Positions 8,905 to 17,447 of a DNA stretch of 64,000 nt are shown piece after piece. The notes under the pieces were generated by a model. The model was not told where the DNA came from, did not search any database, and worked only from the letters and a program-made list of their open reading frames with translations. A program made the position numbers and the translations under genes. Source of the stretch: Bog-473 sp963763575 (GTDB lineage: Bacteria; Actinomycetota; Acidimicrobiia; Acidimicrobiales; RAAP-2). How positions within the stretch are numbered: the stretch's first letter is position 1; the number at the start of each line of letters is the position of its first letter. Where the stretch lies: contig CAVXPD010000011.1 in assembly GCA_963763575.1 (NCBI GenBank), positions 1 to 64,000 of the forward strand. Direction: 5' to 3'.

Positions 8905-10218
8905 CTACTCGTCGTGATTCGGATTGAACTTCCCCAACCCCGCCGGCGCCCCCGGCCGTCCCGCCCCCCGCCCCAGCCCCAGGTCGGCCCGCGCCTCCTC
9001 ACGCGTCTTGATCCCCGCGACCACGAGAATTTGAGCGTCTGCGCCTGCTGCAGCGGGTCGATGGCGTCGTCGCCGACCCAGACGAATTCGAGGCCGGGCT
9101 CGTTCATGCATGACTGGATCACGTGGTCGAGCGCGTTCTTGATCCAGGCCTTGAGCGGCACGAGCCCTTCCTGCGTCGCCTGCAGGCGCAGCGTCTCGCT
9201 GGTCGCGCGGTTCACTTGGCTGACGAAGGGCGAAGCGGGCACGGAGAAGGCGTAGCAGATGATGCGCGCCAGCCACTCGTCGTACATGTCCTTGAGCGGC
9301 GGCTGGCGCGCTTCGATGAGCTTGAAGTCGGCGGGCATGAACTTGGTCATGCGCCGACGCGCCAGGTTGCCGCTCATCAGCGCGTCGAAATAATCCTGGA
9401 AGGAGCGGATCTGGTCGGCCGTCCACTCCTTGGGGAGGGTCGCGAACGCGTCGGGCGAGGAGCCGGTGCGATAATAGTCAAGGGTGGCGGCATCGCGCCT
9501 CAGCGCGATGTTGACGGTGAGCGCGATCTGCTCGACCGGGCTCATGCCGTAGAGCCGGTGCGCGCGCACGTTGCGCGGCAGATAGAGAAGTTCGTCGGCG
9601 GAGAAGTCGGCCGCCGGCACGCCGTGCAGGATCTGCTGGTAGGCGGGGTCGGGCGGCTCGGGCGAACGCCCGTCCTCGCCGATGAGCGGCTTGATGGTCG
9701 CACCGTCGATGATGTCGAGCGAATAGAGCGAGCCGCCGCGCGTGTAGCGCGGATAGATGGTCGCCGCGTCGATGACCAGCATGTCCTCGAGCAGCATGCG
9801 CAGCCAGTCGGCGAACGAGCGTCGCCGGTCGGGGCGGACGAGAAAACTCGCACACAGCGTCGATGCTTTTCGACGCGTCCGGCGCGTCGCCGCGCGCCCG
9901 CGCGCGAACCGCATAGCTCTGGCCGGCGATCTGATCCTTGCGGGTTTCGATGACAGCGCGCAGGAGCGGCAGCGTGTCGGCCAGCCCGCGCAATTCAAAG
10001 AACGAAATGCAGTCGTCGGCGCGCGGGATGTAGTTGAGGTTGGCGCCGAACGGATAGTCGAACTGCCGCCCCTTGACCTCCGGCGGCGCCATCGGACCGA
10101 GCGGCTGTTGCGGGCCGAACCAGGTGTCCGGCGACACGCCGGTGATGGCATAGCGCGTCGCCTCGGCGAGGCGCGCGAAAACGCTTGTGGGAAGGGGCCG
10201 TCTGACGGCGTCCGACAT
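8905..10218 (-). pseudogene. Phage portal protein, two frameshifts
   Basis: Starts at the ATG at 10218 (MSDAVRRPLPTSVFARLAEA). Frame one contains QFDYPFGANLNYIPR and LRAVIETRKDQIAGQ, a classic portal segment. After a break near 9850 it reads WLRMLLEDMLVIDAATIYPR, ELLYLPRNVRAHRLYGMSPV and FVSQVNRATSETLRLQATQE, which are strong portal signatures. A second break near 9035 leads to GIKTREEARADLGL and a TAG at 8905. Joined length is about 437 residues, normal for the family. The portal forms the dodecameric DNA channel at one head vertex. The usual large terminase gene is not found upstream; instead the next genes are two small secreted proteins. Confidence 0.8.
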
Positions 10219-10439
10219 GGGATCGGTTCCTTGGCGAGGGAAATGGACTGGGCGGGGCGTGGGCCGCTCGGCATGACTGCGCGACGTCCAGTCGCGCGCG
10301 AGCGCCTTCGCCTTCCGTTAGGGATTGGCGGCTAGTTTTGGTTCGAGGTTTGGGGCGCTATTCGATCGCCGTCATTGCGAGGGCGACGACGGCTGCGGAT
10401 CGGTTCGCGCGAAGAGTGCGCTCGTGGACGGGGGACGTC

Positions 10440-10775
10440 ATGCGCCGATCGATAGCGCTGGTTGCGATCGCCGTTTGCCTTCCGGCGCTCGCCGACCCGG
10501 CGCCGCGCTGGACCTTTTGCGTCGCCTCGTCGAAAAGCGGCGCCGACGTTTGGATCACCGGCGTCTTTCTCGCCGAGCAGGCTCGCGGGCGGCTCGAGAG
10601 CGCGTTCAAGGCCATGGTCGAGCGGTCAGGCGCGAGCGCCGACGCTCAATGTCCTCTGCCGCGCGAGGACAAGACGGAGGCGGTCAACGCCCAGTTCGAA
10701 GCCGAAGAGTTCAACCGCAAGCTCGGCGCGACCCTGCACGCCGTGTTCGCGGGCGAGTTCCCGCCGCGACGATAG
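10440..10775 (+). CDS. Small secreted protein of unknown function
   Basis: A 111-residue protein starting at the ATG at 10440 with a clear signal peptide (MRRSIALVAIAVCLPALADP; cleavage expected after ALA). The mature part has two cysteines (in TFCVASS and AQCPLP) that could pair, and a charged helical second half. An in-frame start at 10338 exists but would place about 34 extra residues before the signal peptide. It is the only plus-strand gene in the phage part and lies between the portal and the lipoprotein gene, where the terminase would be expected. It is probably a cell-surface or accessory factor of the prophage or its host; no family is recognised. Confidence 0.6.
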   Translation: MRRSIALVAIAVCLPALADPAPRWTFCVASSKSGADVWITGVFLAEQARGRLESAFKAMVERSGASADAQCPLPREDKTEAVNAQFEAEEFNRKLGATLHAVFAGEFPPRR

Positions 10776-10828
10776 AGCAGGGGCGCCGCCTCAATTAGGG
10801 CGTCGCCGCTCCTGTCAGATCGTCCATC

Positions 10829-11154
10829 TCACAGGCTCGCGAGCAGGCTGGACACGAGCGCGCAGTCGGGCGCCGTCAAGGCAACGCCGTTGTTGACTTT
10901 GGCGACCACGCTCTGGACCTGAGCGTTGTTCGGATTGGCCGCCCCTACCTTGGCAACCGCGCTTCCGACATCGCCGGCGATCTGGGCGGCAGACGCGCAT
11001 GCCGCTGGCATGGCGCCGTCGATGTTGGCGATGACTGCGGCCCCGGATTGAATGGCGGCGCTGGCGCTCGCAAGCTGCGTGGTCGAGCACGCGGAGGCGG
11101 CGAGAGCAAAAGAGATGGCGGCAACGCACACGAGGGTCCTATTCATCGGTTTCA
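10829..11154 (-). CDS. Small lipoprotein of unknown function
   Basis: A 108-residue protein starting at the ATG at 11154 (MKPMNRTLVCVAAISFALAA) with a lipobox ending in ASAC; the cysteine would be lipidated at about residue 23. The mature chain is Ala/Val-rich with two further cysteines (AACASA and APDCAL) that may form a disulphide. Composition and pattern resemble small lipoproteins seen beside lysis or head genes of alphaproteobacterial prophages; that is recollection, not a match. The frame is intact and the stop is at 10829. Confidence 0.6.
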
Positions 11155-11540
11155 TGCTCCAGTTTGTGAGGGACTGAGTGGGCGAATGCCGCCCGTTGCT
11201 GGCCCGGGGAGGCCAGCAGCGATGTCGAAACCTTATTTTCGGAAATACGCGATGGCGTGATTTACGCGGCTGGGAGGGATGGGATGAGCCGCCGCGCAGC
11301 GGCGCTGCGCGATCAGTAAGTGAGCGGCGGTCAAGCGGCTCGAGCGTCAACATCGGGCGGCAGTCGAGAGCCTGTCGCCACCGATTTAATCGCGCGAAGT
11401 TTTCGAATGCTCCCCGGATACGAGCGTAATCGTCGGCTCGGGGCCGCCCGCCACTCGAACCGATAGACGCCGCCTTGAGCAACAGATTGCACCGCGAGCG
11501 GCCGTAGCGCCGCAATGCAAGTCCCCCCGGCATGCCGCAC
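11155..11540. other. Gene-free stretch at the likely join of two genomes
   Basis: No convincing gene. A minus-strand frame runs from the monooxygenase down to a TGA at 11331, but after about 11,541 its residues no longer fit that family. Another minus frame shows a fragment with DDYARIRGAFENFARLNRW that could be the end of an unidentified gene. This stretch separates phage-type genes from actinobacterial ones. Confidence 0.5.
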
Positions 11541-12092
11541 GGACGGATAGATGACGCCATTGAGATCGTCGATGCCGGCGAAGTCGGGGACGTAGCCGCG
11601 GTCGTAGCGGTAGTAGCCGCTGCAGCTGAAAAGGAACCCGGCCGTCAGGCGCAGCGTCTCGCCGGTGTCGGTCCGCTCGGCCGTGACGTGCCACCGCGCG
11701 TCGTCGCTCGACCAGTCGGCCGCAATGACCCGGTGGTTGAAGCGGATGCGGCGGTCGACCCCGTTCTCGGCGGCCGTGTCCTTGATGTACTGCCGGATGG
11801 AGTCACCGTCCGCGATCGACTTCTCCCCGTCCCAGGGCCGGAAGGAGTAGCCGAGCGTGTGCATGTCGGAATCCGAGCGGATGCCGGGGTAGCGGAACAG
11901 GTCCCAGGTTCCACCGATGGCGTCGCGGGCCTCGAAGATGGCGTAGCTGGCCCACGGGCACTCGCGCTGGAGAGAACAGCCGGCCCCGACGCCCGAGAGT
12001 CCGGCGCCCACGACGAGGACGTCGAGGTGCGGCACCGCGACCGCGTCCCCGGCATGGTGCCCGGCACCGTGCTCGGCAACGGTCTTCGTCAT
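11541..12092 (-). pseudogene. Flavin monooxygenase (Baeyer-Villiger/EthA-like), N-terminal fragment
   Basis: The ATG at 12092 overlaps the hydrolase stop as ATGA. Residues 28-38 carry the FAD dinucleotide motif GAGLSGVGAG; residues 60-86 read GGTWDLFRYPGIRSDSDMHT and YSFRPW, the signature of EthA/BVMO-type enzymes that oxidise ketones or thioamides with NADPH. Residues 155-176 (FLFSCSGYYRYDRGYVPDF) are also family-typical. After GIDDLNGVI the expected HPQ..PEDLDY, NADPH-binding Rossmann motif and C-terminal 300 residues are absent; the frame continues with unrelated residues to 11331. The gene is therefore cut by a join, insertion or deletion near 11,541. It forms an operon with the hydrolase. 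Confidence 0.75.
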
Positions 12093-12982
12093 CAGGCTGC
12101 GTTCTTGGTCATGAGCTTGCCGTTCAGTGTGCCGTGCGCGCCGAAGAGCTCGGTCCGCCACGTCTCTACCAGCTCGTTCGTGTCGCTGTCGTCGGGGTGG
12201 AAGTCGGGACGGTTGTAGTCCTTGAGCCGGCGCCACAGGGCCGGGTCCATGATCGGCGAGGCCCTGACCCGGCGCCAGCTCTTGCGCAGCCTGCCGCGGC
12301 GGTAGGTCGCCCGGTCGCGCAGCAGCGAGAGGACCACGGCGACACCCATGCCCAGGACGAACCCGTAGCGGAAGAAGTTCATGGTGAACACCCGGAGGCG
12401 CTCCCCGCCCCCGACCGCCTTGTAGACGTCGAAGGCCACCGCCTTGTGCTCGGACTCCTCGAGCGCGTGCCACACGAAGAGGTCGCGCACCGCCTCGGCG
12501 CCCATGAGGTCGCGGATCTCCTCGCTCGTGAGCACGAGCTCGGCCAGCGTGGCGGTGAAGTGCTCGAGCGCGGCCGTGGCGGCCAGGTTGGACTTTGCCG
12601 GCAGGATGCGCTCGCGGATCTTGAGTCCGAGCCTCGTCACGTGCTCGAACTCCTTGGACGGGTACCCGAGCTCGGCCAGGCGGTCGTTGAAGACGCGGTG
12701 TTCGCGGCCGTGCATGGCCTCCTGGCCGATGAAGCCCGCGACCTGCCGCTTGAGCGCCGGGTCGGTGACCTGGTCTCGATAGTGGCGAACCGAGCGCACG
12801 AAGAAGTCCTCGCCGTCGGGGAAGACGGAGGACAGGGCCATGATCACGTGGCACGAGATCAGGTCGCCGTCCTGGGCGAAGTGCCGGGGTAGCTCGCGCA
12901 TCGATTCCTCGAAGGTCATCCGCCGTGTCGGGACTAGCTTGTCCGGGTTGCTCGACTGGATGACCGTGGTGGCCTGCGTCAT
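12092..12982 (-). CDS. PF10118-type metal-dependent hydrolase
   Basis: A 296-residue intact protein. Residues 88-97 (GQEAMHGREH), the helix HFTATLAEL near 140, and HALEESEHKAVAFDVY near 171 give the ExxH-like, di-metal carboxylate pattern of the Metal_hydrol family (PF10118). A hydrophobic segment near 198-222 (FRYGFVLGMGVAVVLSLL) suggests membrane association. The physiological substrate of the family is not settled. It is the first gene of an operon with the monooxygenase, and a TetR gene is divergent, so the pair is probably induced by a lipophilic or ketone-like compound. The start ATG at 12982 is followed by ACGCAGGCC. Confidence 0.75.
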   Translation of the reverse strand: MTQATTVIQSSNPDKLVPTRRMTFEESMRELPRHFAQDGDLISCHVIMALSSVFPDGEDFFVRSVRHYRDQVTDPALKRQVAGFIGQEAMHGREHRVFNDRLAELGYPSKEFEHVTRLGLKIRERILPAKSNLAATAALEHFTATLAELVLTSEEIRDLMGAEAVRDLFVWHALEESEHKAVAFDVYKAVGGGERLRVFTMNFFRYGFVLGMGVAVVLSLLRDRATYRRGRLRKSWRRVRASPIMDPALWRRLKDYNRPDFHPDDSDTNELVETWRTELFGAHGTLNGKLMTKNAA

Positions 12983-13020
12983 GTCTGGTGCCTTCCGCTC
13001 CGGCTGACCGGTACTAGTTA

Positions 13021-13049
13021 GAGTCTTTGAGAGATTGTCTCAAAGACTC
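13021..13049. promoter_or_regulatory. Perfect 12-bp palindrome, probable TetR operator
   Basis: GAGTCTTTGAGA and its exact reverse complement TCTCAAAGACTC flank a 5-base centre. The 29-bp site lies between the divergent TetR gene (13068) and hydrolase gene (12982), the classic place for a TetR-family operator that controls both promoters. Its presence makes the upstream TTG at 13035 an unlikely start for the regulator. Confidence 0.8.
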
Positions 13050-13067
13050 AGATCAAGGGACGGCGAG

Positions 13068-13727
13068 GTGACATCACCAACGGACGGGACGCACGAAGAA
13101 AGTCCTGACCAGGGAGAGGGCGCCGAGACGAGGGGCGGCCAGACCCGGCGGGCGATTCTGCAGGCGGCCATCGCTCGATTCGGTCGGGACGGCTTCCGCG
13201 CCACCTCGGTCGCCGACATCGCACGGGACGCCTCGGTGGGCGGCACCGTGGCCTACGCCTACTTCCCCAACAAGGAGGCCCTGTTCTTCGCGGCGGTGGA
13301 CGAGGACGCCGCCGGCGTGATCGAGAAGGGCTTGGCCACCGTGGCCGAGATCCCCACCGACATCCGGAAGTGGCACGACACCTTGATGTTCACCCTGGTC
13401 ACCGCCCTCGAGCAGCACCCGCTGGCCCGGCGGCTCCTCGCCGGGCTGGAGCCGGAGGTCACGGTGCGGGTGCTCGAGCTGCCGGCGCTGATCGAATTAC
13501 GCAAGGCGTGCGTCGAGCGCGTGCGGGCCGGGCGGGCCCTCGGCATCCTGCGGCCCGACATCGACCCCGTAGCGGTGGGCAACGGGATCATCGCCCTCAT
13601 CCTCGCGATCCTCATGTCGGTGACCCAGCTGGGCGCCCGGGCCACGGCTACCTTCGCGCACGACGTGGGCGCCGTCTTCGAGGCGGCGCTGATGGTGCCC
13701 GCCGCGCGGGGGTCCGCCGGGCCCTGA
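13068..13727 (+). CDS. TetR/AcrR-family transcriptional regulator
   Basis: About 219 residues from the GTG at 13068, which has AAGGGA about 8 bases upstream. The DNA-binding domain is clear: RRAILQAAIARFGRDGF, then TSVADIARDASVGGTVAYAY and FPNKEALF, with the recognition helix around GGTVAYAYF. The C-terminal ligand domain is helical and hydrophobic (GIIALILAILMSV). It is divergent from the hydrolase-monooxygenase operon and separated by a perfect palindrome, so it is expected to repress that operon and itself until a ligand binds. A longer frame back to a TTG at 13035 is rejected because it would start inside the palindrome. Confidence 0.85.
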   Translation: MTSPTDGTHEESPDQGEGAETRGGQTRRAILQAAIARFGRDGFRATSVADIARDASVGGTVAYAYFPNKEALFFAAVDEDAAGVIEKGLATVAEIPTDIRKWHDTLMFTLVTALEQHPLARRLLAGLEPEVTVRVLELPALIELRKACVERVRAGRALGILRPDIDPVAVGNGIIALILAILMSVTQLGARATATFAHDVGAVFEAALMVPAARGSAGP

Positions 13728-13895
13728 GGCGGCGGCGTCACCAAAATGGCGCCGCGGGCATCGTCGGATCTTGCGCTCTCACCAGGAGGACGTCGACGTC
13801 GGAAGCCGGTGCAACGGCGGCTGGGAGGGCCCGCGCGGGCACCTCGGGTGCCAGGCCAGGCGTATCAAACCGGCAGATCGAGCCTCCTCAGACAT

Positions 13896-14885
13896 ATGAC
13901 CAACGGGGCGTCCGAATCGGCGCGCGACGAGAGGCCGAGGCGGGTGCTGCTGACCGGCGGTGCCGGGTTCATCGGATCCCACGTCGCAGAACGGCTTGCC
14001 AGCGATCACGAGCTCGTCCTCTTCGACGACTTCCGGCGGAACTCCCTGAGTCAGACCGAAGGTCTCGTCGACAGGGACAACGTCCGCGTCGTGCGCGGCG
14101 ACGTGCTCGACCCCGAGTCGCTGTCCGAGGCGATGAAGGGGGTCGACACCGTCGTGCACCTCGCGGCCATCGCGGGGGTGAGCAGCTATTACACCGAGCC
14201 GGTGCGGACGCTCGAAGTCAACTTGCTCGGAACCGTCAACGTGCTGAAAGAGGCGGCCCGCCAGAAGGTCGAGAAGTTCGTCTACTTCTCCACGAGCGAG
14301 GTCTTCGGGTCCGACGCCATGTTCGTGGACGAGACCGTTCCCTGCGGCATCGGACCCTCTTCGGAGCCGCGGTGGACCTATGCGACGAGCAAGCTCGCCG
14401 GGGAGCAGTTCACGCTCCGGACCGCGGAGCAGGCCGGGTTTCGAGCCGTCATCGTCAGGCCCTTCAACATCTACGGCCCCCGCCAAACCGGTGAGGGCGC
14501 GATAAGCAATTTCGTCTCGGCGGCACTTGCAAAGGAACCGCTGGTCATTCACGGCGACGGCACCGAAGTCCGGGCGTGGTGTTATGTCGACGACCTCGTG
14601 GATGCCCTGGCCACCATGCTCGAGATCGAGTTGGAGCGCAACGAGTCCTTCAACATCGGCAATCCGCACGAAATCGAGACAACGCTCGGACTGGCTCGGC
14701 GTGTCGCCGCCCAGATCGGGGAGGTGCCTGTCAAGTTCGAGGACGTTTCCCGCGCTCCGGTTCGGGCGCGGGTGCCTGACATTCGGCGGGCCCACAGGCT
14801 GCTCGGATTCCAGCCACAGGTCAGCCTCGAGACGGGTCTCTCGAGGACGATCGATTGGTACCGGAGGAAGGAGGGCTCGGCGTGA
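13896..14885 (+). CDS. NAD-dependent nucleotide-sugar epimerase/dehydratase
   Basis: A 329-residue extended SDR enzyme starting at the ATG at 13896. The Rossmann motif is TGGAGFIGSHVAERL (residues 21-35); D follows at the end of the second strand (VLFDDFRR). The catalytic set is visible: Ser/Thr in YFSTSEVFG, then YATSK with Tyr and Lys. NIYGPRQTGEGAISNFVS and the later FNIGNP are typical of UDP-glucose 4-epimerase or UDP-glucuronate decarboxylase relatives. It is followed directly by a UDP-sugar dehydrogenase with a GTGA overlap, so the pair works on the same nucleotide-sugar pool for the polysaccharide. The open frame extends upstream to 13746, but that extension is Arg/Pro-rich and not family-like. 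Confidence 0.85.
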   Translation: MTNGASESARDERPRRVLLTGGAGFIGSHVAERLASDHELVLFDDFRRNSLSQTEGLVDRDNVRVVRGDVLDPESLSEAMKGVDTVVHLAAIAGVSSYYTEPVRTLEVNLLGTVNVLKEAARQKVEKFVYFSTSEVFGSDAMFVDETVPCGIGPSSEPRWTYATSKLAGEQFTLRTAEQAGFRAVIVRPFNIYGPRQTGEGAISNFVSAALAKEPLVIHGDGTEVRAWCYVDDLVDALATMLEIELERNESFNIGNPHEIETTLGLARRVAAQIGEVPVKFEDVSRAPVRARVPDIRRAHRLLGFQPQVSLETGLSRTIDWYRRKEGSA

Positions 14886-16210
14886 GGGTCACTGTCGTCG
14901 GTGCCGGGAAAATGGGCCTTCCGCTCGCCTGTGTCATTGCCTCAAATGGCGCACAGGTCTTCGCCGCCGACATCAATCCTGAGCTCGTGGACAAGATCAA
15001 CGCGGGCCAGGACCCCTTCGGCGAGCCCGGATTGGGCGAGCTTCTCTCGGAGAACACCGCCGCTCGAAGGCTCGAGGCCACGACCGACATCTCGGCCGCG
15101 GTCGCCGAGAGCGACGTGATCATCATCATCGTGCCCGCCTTGCTGACCCCCGACAGGGACGCCGACCTCTCGGTGCTGCTCCAAGCGTCTCGCACGGTGG
15201 CCTCGGGGCTGCAGCGCGGCGCGATGGTCAGCTACGAGACCACCGTGCCGGTCGGCACCACTCGGACGCACCTGGCGCAGGCCTTGGCGGCGAGCGGTCT
15301 CGCTCCGGGACAGGATTTCGACCTGGTCTTCTCGCCCGAGCGGGTCAAGAGCCAGCACGTGCTCCGGAATCTCACCCTCAACCTCAAGGTCGTGGGCGGG
15401 ATCAACGACGAGGCGGCAAAGAGGGGCAGCGCCTTCTATGCCGGCTACCTGGGCGCCCCCGTGGAGAACGTGGGCTCCCTCGAAGCAGCCGAGTTCGTGA
15501 AGCTCGCGGGCATGATCTATCGAGACGTCAACATCGGACTCGCCAACCAGCTCGCGGAGTACGCCGAGGACGCGGGCGTCGACATCAACGGCTTGGTCGG
15601 TGCGATCAACTCCGACGGCGAAGCGTATTTGCTGCAGCCGGGGATCGGGGTCGGTGGCCACTGCACGCCGGTCTACCCCTACTTCTACCTTCGGGACGCG
15701 GAACGCCGGGGCATCAGCGCGGGCCTGGCCTCCGAGGCGCGCCGAGTGAATGACGCCCAGGCGAGTCGTGCGCTCGACCGGGTCGAGGAACTCGGGTTCG
15801 ACCTACGTAACGAAGAGGTTCTTCTCCTGGGCCTCGGTTTTCGCCCCGAGGTGAAGGAGGACTCGTGCTCTACGGCGTACCTGCTGAAGGACGAGCTGGC
15901 GACCCGCGGTGCGACGGCCCTGGTGCACGATCCGCTGTACTCGGACCGAGAGCTCCAGCAGCGAGGTTTCCAACCCGGCGACCCCAGTGCGCCGGAACTG
16001 CCACCCGTCGTCGTCCTGGTCACCGAGCACTCTGCCTATAGAGGGCTCAGTTTCTTCAACCTGGCCGCCAAGGGCGTACGAGTCGTGGTCGACGGACGCA
16101 ACGCCTGGCGGCGAGAGGACGTCGAGGCGGCGGGGATCCTCTATATCGGGATCGGTCAGCCGAATTCCTGGACGCTCCGGGCCGACCCGGTCACCACAGG
16201 CCAGGGTTGA
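14882..16210 (+). CDS. UDP-sugar 6-dehydrogenase (WbpA/WecC-type)
   Basis: About 442 residues from the GTG at 14882, overlapping the epimerase stop. The NAD motif GAGKMGLPLA is at residues 6-15. Family signatures follow: ETTVPVGTT, FSPERV, then EAAEFVKLAGMIYRDVNIGL with the catalytic-site Lys/Asn, and GIGVGGHCTPVYPYF with the active cysteine. The C-terminal UDP-binding domain has LLLGLGFRPEVKEDSCS. It oxidises C6 of UDP-GlcNAc or UDP-ManNAc to the uronic acid with two NAD+. Together with the oxidoreductase at 33.3-34.4 kb, the aminotransferase at 20.1 kb and the acetyltransferase at 19.5 kb, it matches a WbpA-B-E-D pathway; which hexosamine it uses cannot be told from sequence. Confidence 0.85.
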   Translation: MRVTVVGAGKMGLPLACVIASNGAQVFAADINPELVDKINAGQDPFGEPGLGELLSENTAARRLEATTDISAAVAESDVIIIIVPALLTPDRDADLSVLLQASRTVASGLQRGAMVSYETTVPVGTTRTHLAQALAASGLAPGQDFDLVFSPERVKSQHVLRNLTLNLKVVGGINDEAAKRGSAFYAGYLGAPVENVGSLEAAEFVKLAGMIYRDVNIGLANQLAEYAEDAGVDINGLVGAINSDGEAYLLQPGIGVGGHCTPVYPYFYLRDAERRGISAGLASEARRVNDAQASRALDRVEELGFDLRNEEVLLLGLGFRPEVKEDSCSTAYLLKDELATRGATALVHDPLYSDRELQQRGFQPGDPSAPELPPVVVLVTEHSAYRGLSFFNLAAKGVRVVVDGRNAWRREDVEAAGILYIGIGQPNSWTLRADPVTTGQG

Positions 16211-16212
16211 CC

Positions 16213-17418
16213 GTGCGGAGTATGCGGGGCAATCGTCCGCTTGGCGCCCAGAGGCGTGGCGTGAGGCAGGCCTGGCGAGCCGCGCTGGCCGGCGTCGGAT
16301 GTCTGCTCCTCGTGTCGACGGCCGCTTGTGGGGCCAGCTCGTCAGCACCACGCGCGAGCGCGAGCACAACGACGTGGCATCTGGCATCGCTCGGGGACGC
16401 GCGTACCCTCGCCCTCAGCGGTATCTCGTGCCCCACCGTCGACGAGTGCGTCGCTGTCGGGCTCAGCTCGTCCCACTCAGGGGTGGTGCTGTCCACCTCC
16501 GACGGCGGGACGACGTGGACGAGCCACCACCTCGCATCATCGGGGCCCAGCAAAACAGGCTCCGGCTTCCGGATCGTCAGTCTCAACGCCGTGTCATGTG
16601 CATCCCGGAACGACTGCTGGGTCGCTGGCGCGACGTCGGCCAATGCCGGAGTCGTCCTGGCCACGACCGACGGCGGGAAGAAGTGGCACCCGCAGTTCGA
16701 GTCGACCCAACTCCAAAACCCTGCGTCAGCGGGGCTCTACGCGCTGAATGGGATCTCGTGCCCCACAACCCGTGAGTGCTGGGCCGTTGGATCGACCTCG
16801 TCGGGCTCGGGTGCCGTCGTCGCCACGTCGGACGCCGGCCGGACATGGCAGGCCCAGCCCCTGCCCGTCGGGATCGGCGGACTGAACAGCGTGTCGTGTC
16901 CGACCAGCAGCCAGTGCTCGGCGGGCGGCACGAACGCCCTTCGGGCCGGGACGGTGGTGACCACGGCCGACCGAGGTGCCTTATGGAGCGCGGAGACGCT
17001 TCCGGACGTCGTGCGGCAAGCCCTCCCCAGTGGCCACTACGGAATCAACGGCGTTGCGTGTGCGTCCTCGGCCGGATGCGTCGTCGCCGGGTCAACGTCG
17101 TCCAGTTCGGGGGTCGTTCTCTCCACGGCGGACAACGGCACGACATGGAGCGCACCGACCATCCCCAGGTCCGCGGGCCTCTTGAACGCGGTGTCGTGCC
17201 CGACCAAGAGTTCGTGCGTCGCCGTCGGAGCAACCTCTTCGAGGGCGGGACTCGGCATCACGACCTCTGACGGCGGCACGGGTTGGACCGCACAAGCCTT
17301 GCCAGCCGGGCTCGGCATTCTCTACGGGATCTCTTGTCCCACGACGTCCTCCTGCTGGGTGGTCGGAGCCACGACCTCGGGGAGAGGCGTCGTCCTGACC
17401 ACAGGTACAGCGACCTGA
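16213..17418 (+). CDS. Seven-repeat beta-propeller lipoprotein
   Basis: About 401 residues. The N-terminus is basic, then LAGVGCLLLVSTAACGASS gives a lipobox (STAAC). The mature part has seven copies of a module of about 45 residues with a Cys-Pro/Ala-x-x-x-x-Cys pair: SCPTVDEC, SCASRNDC, SCPTTREC, SCPTSSQC, ACASSAGC, SCPTKSSC and SCPTTSSC. Each pair is followed by a VAG/AVG strand, a GVVLSTSDGG turn and W. Seven blades fit a closed propeller with one disulphide per blade, like BNR/Ycf48-type folds. GTG at 16213 is chosen; a TTG at 16207 overlaps the upstream stop. Being in the operon with the nucleotide-sugar genes, it may be a surface scaffold for the polymer. Confidence 0.75.
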   Translation: MRSMRGNRPLGAQRRGVRQAWRAALAGVGCLLLVSTAACGASSSAPRASASTTTWHLASLGDARTLALSGISCPTVDECVAVGLSSSHSGVVLSTSDGGTTWTSHHLASSGPSKTGSGFRIVSLNAVSCASRNDCWVAGATSANAGVVLATTDGGKKWHPQFESTQLQNPASAGLYALNGISCPTTRECWAVGSTSSGSGAVVATSDAGRTWQAQPLPVGIGGLNSVSCPTSSQCSAGGTNALRAGTVVTTADRGALWSAETLPDVVRQALPSGHYGINGVACASSAGCVVAGSTSSSSGVVLSTADNGTTWSAPTIPRSAGLLNAVSCPTKSSCVAVGATSSRAGLGITTSDGGTGWTAQALPAGLGILYGISCPTTSSCWVVGATTSGRGVVLTTGTAT

Positions 17419-17429
17419 TCAGCGGTACC

Positions 17430-17447
17430 GCGGTGTCCGTACACCGC
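17430..17447 (+). terminator. Short GC hairpin after the propeller gene
   Basis: GCGGTGT-CCGT-ACACCGC forms a 7-bp perfect stem with a 4-base loop, 12 bases after the stop of the propeller gene. No T-run follows, which is common for actinobacterial terminators. It would end the 13.9-17.4 kb operon. Confidence 0.45.

Noticed and set aside
11541..12092. Real phage integration into the monooxygenase
   Set aside because: No integrase, no duplicated att-like sequence and no return to the monooxygenase elsewhere in the window; the indel density also changes at the same point. A chimeric join explains more.
13780..13870. Similarity to a cobalamin riboswitch core (GGAAGCCGGTGCAAC...GGCTG)
   Set aside because: Only part of the core is matched, the flanking stems and B12 box are not found, and a similar string also occurs near 62,540 in the loop of an inverted repeat on the strand opposite to the genes. 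Probably chance in GC-rich DNA.
13746..13895. Extended start of the epimerase at 13746
   Set aside because: The extra 50 residues are Arg/Pro-rich and unlike any epimerase N-terminus; the Rossmann motif lies at the normal distance from the ATG at 13896.
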